Below are positions 1-5,213 of a DNA stretch of 7,807 bases, piece after piece (the first letter of the stretch is position 1; each line of letters opens with the position of its first letter). This DNA is from Candidatus Cloacimonadota bacterium (GTDB lineage: Bacteria; Hydrothermota; E44-bin80): assembly GCA_004376305.1 (NCBI GenBank), contig SOKD01000095.1, positions 1-7,807 of the forward strand, given 5' to 3'. The notes beneath the pieces are model-generated. The model saw only the letters and a list, made by a program, of their open reading frames with translations, searched no databases and had not been told where the DNA came from. The position numbers were made by a program, and so were the translations under genes.

Positions 1-20
1 CATTCGAAAAATAAAGAAAA

Positions 21-42
21 AATTGTGTAAAAATTCACATTT
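21..42. promoter_or_regulatory. Possible CRP/FNR-family operator upstream of the export operon
   Basis: The core at 24-39 reads TGTGT-N6-TCACA, an imperfect palindrome very close to the E. coli CRP consensus TGTGA-N6-TCACA, with matching A/T flanks (AAT on the left, TTT on the right). It ends five bases before the -35 box of the predicted promoter, and its centre lies about 51 bases upstream of the predicted transcription start. A CRP-superfamily activator bound here could touch RNA polymerase, although the spacing is not one of the commonest classes. The surrounding stretch (7-45) is A/T-rich and could also act as an UP element. The match is seen directly; the regulator is inferred, and chance in AT-rich DNA is a real alternative. 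Confidence 0.35.
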
Positions 43-47
43 TTGCC

Positions 48-76
48 TTGACAAACACAACGTATTAATATACAAT
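48..76 (+). promoter_or_regulatory. Sigma-70-type promoter of the four-gene export operon
   Basis: A perfect -35 box TTGACA (48-53) is followed after exactly 17 bases by TACAAT (71-76), which differs from the consensus -10 box at one position. The expected transcription start is near 83-84, giving a short leader of about 17 bases before the ATG at 101. A/T-rich DNA lies directly upstream. This is the only strong promoter before the four tightly packed genes, so it probably drives all of them. The lineage's sigma-factor preference is unknown, which limits confidence. Confidence 0.7.
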
Positions 77-100
77 AATTTGGTTTACTACTAACGGACA

Positions 101-571
101 ATGAAAAATACATTATTGGTTTTTCTGTTTGTAATTTTGCTGAATCCGCACCTTCTTGCTAACAATAAAGCAGGTGAAGAATCACAATCTGCGGGGTATT
201 ACGTGTATCTTGGAGAAGGAGACGAGCTCCTGATGAATGTACAGATATGGGGTCAGGTAAAAAGCTCGGGGCTCTACTCTCTTCCAGAAAACAGTGATAT
301 TGCAACACTCATCTCACTTGCAGGCGGACCCACGGAGCATGCTGATCTTTCAGGAATAAAAATAGTACGGAAGGGCATTGAAAAGGATTCTCTTTTCACG
401 GTGAACCTTAAAAAATCAATGCTTGGAGGGGAAAAGGAAAAGACCCTGTTGAAACCTGGTGACATTATTGAAATTATGCCATCTAAGTTCCATTCATTCA
501 GTAACTTTGTTCGTTTCATTACCCAGGTGACCATGGTTGTCGCAATCTACTACCAAATCTTTGGACAATGA
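101..571 (+). CDS. Minimal SLBB-domain polysaccharide export protein (Wza-related)
   Basis: This 156-residue protein is probably the small periplasmic or membrane-anchored SLBB component of a capsule/exopolysaccharide export machine. Residues 1-20 form a signal peptide (MKN, hydrophobic core, cleavage likely after LLA). About residues 45-125 form one SLBB domain with the family hallmarks 'WGQVKSSGLYSL', 'LISLAGGPTEHADLS' and 'LLKPGDIIEI'. The N-terminal Poly_export domain and repeated SLBB domains of full Wza are absent, so the protein is far shorter than the usual 350-400 residues. A hydrophobic segment at about 137-153 may anchor the C-terminus. The ATG at 101 has only a weak GGA two bases upstream, but the signal peptide starts there and no better start exists. 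The TGA overlaps the ATG of the kinase gene (ATGA), implying translational coupling. SLBB assignment is firm; the exact export role is inferred from the neighbour. Confidence 0.85.
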   Translation: MKNTLLVFLFVILLNPHLLANNKAGEESQSAGYYVYLGEGDELLMNVQIWGQVKSSGLYSLPENSDIATLISLAGGPTEHADLSGIKIVRKGIEKDSLFTVNLKKSMLGGEKEKTLLKPGDIIEIMPSKFHSFSNFVRFITQVTMVVAIYYQIFGQ

Positions 572-2808
572 ACCAGAATAATTACACAAAAGAAGAGAAG
601 GACACGCATATTGATATCCTGGCGTACCTGAAAGTACTCTGGAGAAGAAAGCTCGTCATAAGTACTGCAATTGGTGCAACGCTCATCTTCACCATTATCT
701 ACACGTTACTCTCACCACAAATATATGAGGCAACAACCAGTATCTTAATCCAGCAAGCTCCCGAAGGAAAGGATAGTTTTCTCTCTCCATGGGAGTATAC
801 CGGTGAACGCGACAATTTTATTCAAAATCAATCCCATATCCTCAAATCACGTACCAATCTGAAGCTGGTTGTTGACAAAATTAAAGAACAACACAGCGAT
901 AAGGATCTTCCCATTTTCAAGAATCCATCTCCCATCGTTTTCCTTGCATACAACATCATTGTGAAACCGGTTGAACGTACGGATATTATCAGGATACTCG
1001 TCCATTCAACAAGCCCTCAGGAAGCGGCAATTATTGCAAATGCAGTTGCTGATAATCTCTTGGAACAGTCACGGCTTACCGCAAGAAGCGCGGTGAGTGA
1101 AGTAAGAAGGTTTCTTGAAGAACAATTGAAAATTGTTGAAGATAACCTGAAAAAATCTGCTGACTCGCTCAGAATTTTCAAAGAGAAGAAACAAGTTTTT
1201 TCACTTTCAAACGAAGGTCAAGCTCTCTTTGCAAAATTGTCAACCTTTGATAAACAGTATAACGAGGTAAATACAGAATTCCTGACAAAAAAGAAACGAT
1301 TAGATTTTCTCAAGGACAAGTATCGCCAAAATAAAAACGACTTGCTCAGAGACATTACGGAAACAAAAAGCCCTATCATTATAAGTTTGAGAGAAAAACT
1401 CATAAAACGCGAAACAGAATACTCCAACTATCTGCTCCAGGGTCTTGATGATGAGCATCCGCGGATAAAGAAAATAAAAACACTCATAGAAGATACAAAA
1501 CAACGCCTTCAGAGCGAGGTTAAGAAACTCATTGCATCCGATGCTGAAAAGGGTGACCTCCTTGCGATGAACCAAAAAATAATGGAAGAACTATCAGAAC
1601 TGGAAGTAGAAATTGTCGTATTAGAAACAAAGAAAACAGTAATCGGTAAAATCCGCAGCAGCTACGAAAGCCAATTCTCAACACTTCCATCGAAGGAATT
1701 GAGACTTGCCCAGCTTGAACGCGCATACAAGATCAACGATAATATTTATGAAATGCTCATGGAGAAGTATGAAGAAGCGAAGATCACGGAAGCAGGACAG
1801 CTCGGAAATGTAAAAATTATTGATACCGCATTTATCCCTTCAACCCCAATAAGACCCAATAAAAAGAAAAATATTCTTTTTGCCCTGCTTGTTGGTATTG
1901 GTATTGGACTCGTTTTTACTGTTTTCACAGAATATCTGGATACCTCAATAAAGGAGCCAAAGGATATACAAGAGTTCATTGGGGAGCCAACTCTGGGCAT
2001 TATACCAAATATCAATCACCGGGAGCTTATTTCCAGGTACGGTGATAATGGAAAAGTTGCGGATATACGGCAATTGCTCCTGACACATTATGCTCCACAC
2101 TCAACTATTTCAGAGGCATACCGATCACTCAGAACCAATCTTCAGTACTTTAATCACGATAAACCCTTGAAGAACCTTCTCGTTACGAGTACCATTGCAA
2201 AAGAAGGTAAATCAACTATTGTATCAAATCTTGGTATCACCATGAGTCAGCGGGGACTGAAAACGGTTTTGATTGATGCTGACTTGAGAAAACCAGTGCT
2301 GCATAAATTTTTCCAACTAAAAATTGAACCAGGACTTACCGACCTTATTATTAAATCTGAAATGACGCTGGATAAGGTTATTAGAAAAACAAACATTGAA
2401 AACCTATTTGTAATCACCTCAGGCGGTATTCCACCAAATCCAACTGATTTGCTCGAATCAAAAAAGATGGAAGCTATCGTGATAGAACTTCGCAAGAGTT
2501 TTGATTTTATTATTTTTGACTCCCCCCCCATCATGATCGTTGCAGACGCTGTGGTTCTCTCCAGAAACATAGATGGAGTACTCCTCATTGTGGAAGCAAA
2601 GAAAACACGGCGTGATGCCATTCGCGAAGCAAAAACCGTTATTGAACATGTAGGAGGAAGAGTTCTTGGAGCGGTCCTCAATAAGGCACGCTTCAGCCGT
2701 TTGGATCACCTGTATGGCAGTTATTCAGGTTATTATTACTATTATGGATATGAGAAGGAAGGAAAGAGTCGTAAAACAAGAAAATCAAAAAAGGGAGGAA
2801 CAGCATGA
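568..2808 (+). CDS. Wzz/Wzc-type polysaccharide co-polymerase fused to a bacterial tyrosine kinase
   Basis: This 746-residue inner-membrane protein has the layout of Wzc: it controls chain length and export of a surface polysaccharide through cycles of tyrosine autophosphorylation. A Wzz domain starts at about residue 14, with TM1 at about 29-49. The long periplasmic region (about 50-430) has helical coiled-coil stretches at about 175-405, then the proline-rich 'PSTPIRPNKKKN' and TM2 at about 436-455. The cytoplasmic BY-kinase carries the oligomerisation motif E516-x2-R519-x2-R522, a Walker A-like 'TIAKEGKST' (542-550), Walker A' 'VLIDADLRKP' (567-576) and Walker B 'FIIFDSPP' (647-654). A tyrosine cluster at 716-728 (eight Tyr) is followed by a basic tail. 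Length and domain order are normal for the fused form. The start overlaps the SLBB gene by four bases and the end overlaps the barrel gene by four. No partner Wzb phosphatase is in the window. Confidence 0.95.
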   Translation: MNQNNYTKEEKDTHIDILAYLKVLWRRKLVISTAIGATLIFTIIYTLLSPQIYEATTSILIQQAPEGKDSFLSPWEYTGERDNFIQNQSHILKSRTNLKLVVDKIKEQHSDKDLPIFKNPSPIVFLAYNIIVKPVERTDIIRILVHSTSPQEAAIIANAVADNLLEQSRLTARSAVSEVRRFLEEQLKIVEDNLKKSADSLRIFKEKKQVFSLSNEGQALFAKLSTFDKQYNEVNTEFLTKKKRLDFLKDKYRQNKNDLLRDITETKSPIIISLREKLIKRETEYSNYLLQGLDDEHPRIKKIKTLIEDTKQRLQSEVKKLIASDAEKGDLLAMNQKIMEELSELEVEIVVLETKKTVIGKIRSSYESQFSTLPSKELRLAQLERAYKINDNIYEMLMEKYEEAKITEAGQLGNVKIIDTAFIPSTPIRPNKKKNILFALLVGIGIGLVFTVFTEYLDTSIKEPKDIQEFIGEPTLGIIPNINHRELISRYGDNGKVADIRQLLLTHYAPHSTISEAYRSLRTNLQYFNHDKPLKNLLVTSTIAKEGKSTIVSNLGITMSQRGLKTVLIDADLRKPVLHKFFQLKIEPGLTDLIIKSEMTLDKVIRKTNIENLFVITSGGIPPNPTDLLESKKMEAIVIELRKSFDFIIFDSPPIMIVADAVVLSRNIDGVLLIVEAKKTRRDAIREAKTVIEHVGGRVLGAVLNKARFSRLDHLYGSYSGYYYYYGYEKEGKSRKTRKSKKGGTA
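2522..2529 (+). repeat. C8 homopolymer inside the kinase Walker B codons
   Basis: Eight consecutive C bases encode the end of Ser652 and both prolines of the Walker B motif 'DSPP'. The tract is conspicuous in an otherwise A-rich gene. A one-base slip would truncate the kinase before its tyrosine cluster while leaving the Wzz part intact. Whether it varies is unknown. Confidence 0.5.
2793..2798 (+). promoter_or_regulatory. Ribosome binding site that fixes the start of the barrel gene
   Basis: GGGAGG lies six bases before the ATG at 2805, inside the last codons of the kinase gene. It supports the overlapping ATG as the true start and indicates the barrel gene is translated efficiently on its own, beyond any coupling through the ATGA overlap. 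Confidence 0.75.
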
Positions 2809-3941
2809 AACATTTGTATCTTGGTTGTTTTGCTTTTATTGTTCTTGTTTTAGCAATAAGCTCATTACATGGTGAATTTAACAGGACAACCGGCCTTATA
2901 GATATACCAACAGCATACATTCTGCCTGCAAAGGTATGGAAATTTAACATGAATGGCTCTGTTGCCATTGGTACTGAGAATATATGGGAAAAGAAACCGG
3001 CGGATATGGACTTCTCTATTTCCTACGGACTCTACAACAAGGCAGAGGTATCGCTATCAATGTTCACTTTTCGTGATTATGTTCTCGATCTTACCTATCT
3101 GTTAACAAGTGAAACAGAAAATGTACCTGCTATTGCTTTTGGTATTCAGAATCTAACGTATTCCAGATTCATTACAGAGGTGGGACGGGGTGATAAACTC
3201 GAAGACACCGAACCCGAAGAAGAGCAGGTTGCAGACCAAAGGAACGGATGGGGTGATGATGAAACCTATCCAAGAAGGTGCAGTGAACAGTTCTCTGTTT
3301 ACTTTGTAATGAGCAAAACCTTTAGCACCTGGGGGCAGTATCACCTTGGCATCGGAAGAGGAAGATTTGTCGGTTACGGTTCGAGAAGCAAGTACTTCAA
3401 TTCCGATATTTATAGTGATACAGAACATAATGATGCAATCGGGTTATTCTGGGGTGCTGCCTTTGACTTCTTCCAGGGTTTCGGGCCGATGATCGATTTT
3501 GACGGAAGGGATTTCAACATTGGACTGCAGTATCGCTCACCATACTTCAGAATTTCACTTGCTGCTGTAAAACTCGAACACCGGCTTGGCGGCATGCAAT
3601 CTCTCGCCCCGCGTTTTGCAATCGGCGGTTCTGCCACAACACAGGCAGTTGTGGAAGAACGCGCTGTAAAACAGGTTGGCATCCTTGCAGGAAAGGTCTG
3701 GAATAAAGCAACGGCAAAGCCACTGAAGGCAGTTGTATCGTTCCCTGGAGCCGAGCTCGGAGGAATCATCTCTTCTGAAAAATCAGGGAGCTTTAAACTG
3801 ACGCTTCCTGCTGGCGTCTATGTTGTCAGGTCCACCGTTAAAGGTTACTACTGGAAACAGAAGAAGGTACGTATCGCACCCGGAAAAACAACCATTTGCA
3901 ATTTTGCAATGAAGAAAAAGACAAAGAAAGGGACGAAGTAA
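2805..3941 (+). CDS. YjbH-like outer-membrane beta-barrel with C-terminal carboxypeptidase-regulatory-like domain
   Basis: This 378-residue secreted protein is probably an outer-membrane component of the export system. Residues 1-23 are a signal peptide ending 'SSLHG'. From residue 24, 'FNRTTGLIDIPTAYILP' resembles the GLIDxPTA start of YjbH/YmcA-type exopolysaccharide-associated barrels. Residues about 40-280 show alternating hydrophobic and aromatic strands with Gly-rich turns (for example 'FSISYGLYNKAEVSLSMF', 'FNIGLQYRSPYFRISLAAVKL'), as expected for a beta-barrel. A very acidic stretch at about 129-152 looks like a surface loop. Residues about 292-371 ('GILAGKVWNKATAKPLKAVV' onward, with 'SGSFKLTLPAGVYVVR') match the carboxypeptidase-regulatory-like Ig fold. 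The barrel is much shorter than E. coli YjbH (about 700 residues), and the Ig-like tail is an unusual addition. Barrel topology and the export role are inferred; the signal peptide and C-terminal fold are clear. Confidence 0.7.
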   Translation: MKHLYLGCFAFIVLVLAISSLHGEFNRTTGLIDIPTAYILPAKVWKFNMNGSVAIGTENIWEKKPADMDFSISYGLYNKAEVSLSMFTFRDYVLDLTYLLTSETENVPAIAFGIQNLTYSRFITEVGRGDKLEDTEPEEEQVADQRNGWGDDETYPRRCSEQFSVYFVMSKTFSTWGQYHLGIGRGRFVGYGSRSKYFNSDIYSDTEHNDAIGLFWGAAFDFFQGFGPMIDFDGRDFNIGLQYRSPYFRISLAAVKLEHRLGGMQSLAPRFAIGGSATTQAVVEERAVKQVGILAGKVWNKATAKPLKAVVSFPGAELGGIISSEKSGSFKLTLPAGVYVVRSTVKGYYWKQKKVRIAPGKTTICNFAMKKKTKKGTK

Positions 3942-5102
3942 ATGAATAAAAAATCCCTCATATTAGGAATTCTTGCAGTCATTGTTTTTGTTGTAGCAGG
4001 ATTTTTTGCTCTGACAAGATCAAGTCCTTCCGCAGAACCGGTTTCAAATTCAGCAAAAGAGATCTGGCAGCAAACCACCATTTCTCTCAACCACAGCATC
4101 TCGCAAGCTATTCTTGATTTTGTCATAGAGGATGATAACTTTGTGCTGAGTATGTATGTCAACGACATCAAATCAAAAATAAAGGGTTTTAACTACCTTA
4201 TTGTGGTCAATAAGGAAGGTAAAATCCTCTCTCACCCGGATTCAACCCAGATCTTTCAGGATTATAACCCACAAGAAATTTCAATGCTTGGCGAAAACAA
4301 AAATCTCATTCAGTTTATCGAATCAAAGAATATCTATGATATCGCAACACCAATATTGCTCGATGATATTGTACTTGGTGAAATGCATCTTGGAATTACG
4401 AACCCCTGGACAGAAACTTTAGAACAATCAGGTAATAATCTTCCACAAATCATCCTTTTAGCATCAGCATTCATAGGGCTCATTTTGATTATCTTCGGAG
4501 CCATTGGCGCTCCTGCTGCACCCAAAATGTTGCTACCTTCTGCTGCAAAAACCGAGATTGAAAAACTTAAAAAGAATAAGCTTGAGTTTGAATCAACTAT
4601 TGCTTCCTTAAAGAAAAAGCTGGAAATGGCTAAGAAACAACCGCAGGATAGTACAGGAGATGAGAAGGCAGCAATTGAACGCCTTTCAAAAATTCGTTCT
4701 GAAGAAATAAAACTCTCCAAAAGCATCGATGATATGAAAACCAAAATAGTAAAACTTGAACAACAAAAAGAAGCAATGTCGGGTGTCCAAAGTGCTGCTT
4801 CCCCTGACGCTGATGCATTTAAACGTCAAGTAGCTTTAAAAGATAATGAAATCAACAATCTGAAAGCGCAAATTGAAAACCTTAAGGTTCAAGCAGAGGA
4901 GAAAGTAACGCCACAGGAAGTGTCTGCCGAGGAAATCGAAGGAATGAAGAATGAGGAGCTCGAACTTACGCAGCGCATCGTAAAAAAGAGAAGAGAGGAA
5001 ATAATACTCTCGCAAAGAGTGGAATCAAAGAGAAAAGAGGAACTTGCCCTTGAACGAAAGATCGAAGCCCTTAAAAAGAATCTTAGCAGCATGGGTTCCT
5101 GA
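3942..5102 (+). CDS. Membrane protein with periplasmic Cache-like sensor domain and long cytoplasmic coiled coil
   Basis: I do not recognise a named family for this 386-residue protein. TM1 is at about residues 5-25. The periplasmic part (about 30-165) has the feel of a Cache/PAS-like ligand sensor: 'NYLIVVNKEGKILSHPDS' (84-101) and 'IATPILLDDIVLGEMHLGIT' (134-153) match the usual 'vvdkdGkilaHpd' and 'tPI...g...lG' patterns. TM2 is at about 167-189. The remainder (about 200-386) is highly charged coiled coil, broken at about 234-240 and 281-292, ending in three 14-residue repeats (337-378). No HAMP, histidine kinase, methyl-accepting, GGDEF or phosphatase output domain is visible. The gene starts immediately after the barrel gene's TAA, with AAGGGA about eight bases upstream, and a terminator follows 30 bases after its TGA. 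Co-transcription suggests it senses an envelope signal or scaffolds the export complex; that is inference. Confidence 0.75.
   Translation: MNKKSLILGILAVIVFVVAGFFALTRSSPSAEPVSNSAKEIWQQTTISLNHSISQAILDFVIEDDNFVLSMYVNDIKSKIKGFNYLIVVNKEGKILSHPDSTQIFQDYNPQEISMLGENKNLIQFIESKNIYDIATPILLDDIVLGEMHLGITNPWTETLEQSGNNLPQIILLASAFIGLILIIFGAIGAPAAPKMLLPSAAKTEIEKLKKNKLEFESTIASLKKKLEMAKKQPQDSTGDEKAAIERLSKIRSEEIKLSKSIDDMKTKIVKLEQQKEAMSGVQSAASPDADAFKRQVALKDNEINNLKAQIENLKVQAEEKVTPQEVSAEEIEGMKNEELELTQRIVKKRREEIILSQRVESKRKEELALERKIEALKKNLSSMGS
4950..5075 (+). repeat. Three tandem 42-bp units encoding a 14-residue coiled-coil repeat
   Basis: Residues 337-350, 351-364 and 365-378 of the Cache-like protein align without gaps as 'NEELELTQRIVKKR', 'REEIILSQRVESKR' and 'KEELALERKIEALK'. 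The shared pattern is x-E-E-h-x-L-x-x-(R/K)-h-x-x-(K/L)-(R/K), two heptads per unit. A fourth, degenerate copy, 'SEEIKLSKSIDDMK', occurs at 253-266. DNA identity between units is only partial, so this is an old duplication or selection on the heptads. Confidence 0.7.
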
Positions 5103-5132
5103 TTTTCCTTACCTTTAAGTACATTATATACA

Positions 5133-5167
5133 GTGCCGATGCATACTGCATCGGCACAATTATTTTT
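5133..5167 (+). terminator. Rho-independent terminator closing the export operon
   Basis: A perfect 11-base stem, GTGCCGATGCA (5133-5143) paired with TGCATCGGCAC (5147-5157), encloses a three-base TAC loop and is followed by the T-rich AATTATTTTT (5158-5167). It starts 30 bases after the TGA of the coiled-coil gene and before polX. The opposite side lacks a T tract on the minus strand, so it should act on + strand transcripts only. Confidence 0.85.
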
Positions 5168-5194
5168 ACAGGCAACTTGTTTTCAAACTACGAT
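5165..5194 (+). promoter_or_regulatory. Weak candidate promoter for polX-murA
   Basis: TTTACA (5165-5170) and TACGAT (5189-5194) are 18 bases apart, with five and four matches to the sigma-70 hexamers. A start near 5201 would leave a leader of about 13 bases before the polX ATG. It sits directly after the terminator, where a new promoter is expected, but the -10 match is poor and other placements are possible. Confidence 0.3.
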
Positions 5195-5213
5195 TTATCA
5201 ACAATAACGAAAA

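Larger units (their letters stand above)
48..5168 (+). other. Predicted four-gene transcription unit (SLBB - Wzz/kinase - barrel - Cache/coiled coil)
   Basis: One strong promoter (48-76), three zero-gap junctions (ATGA at 568-571, ATGA at 2805-2808, TAA directly followed by ATG at 3939-3944) and one strong terminator (5133-5167) bracket exactly four genes. The products span cytoplasm, inner membrane, periplasm and probably outer membrane. No sugar-biosynthesis, glycosyltransferase, flippase or polymerase gene is included. Confidence 0.65.

Noticed and set aside
2247..2681. Antisense open frame of 144 codons opposite the kinase domain
   Set aside because: It is the mirror of a strongly conserved kinase reading frame, has low-complexity Ser-rich content, no ribosome binding site and no recognisable domain.
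4334..4744. Antisense open frame of 136 codons opposite the Cache/coiled-coil gene
   Set aside because: Its Ser/Phe-rich composition is what the complement of Glu/Lys-rich coiled-coil coding yields, and no start signal supports it.
571..5102. Genome-wide UGA-to-glycine code (code 25)
   Set aside because: Three genes end in TGA at sensible places: two in four-base ATGA overlaps and one 30 bases before a strong terminator. The other conserved glycines use GGN codons.
5133..5157. Perfect inverted repeat as a mobile-element or attachment-site end
   Set aside because: Its position after a stop codon, tiny loop and following T-rich tract fit a terminator, and no second copy or transposase is present.
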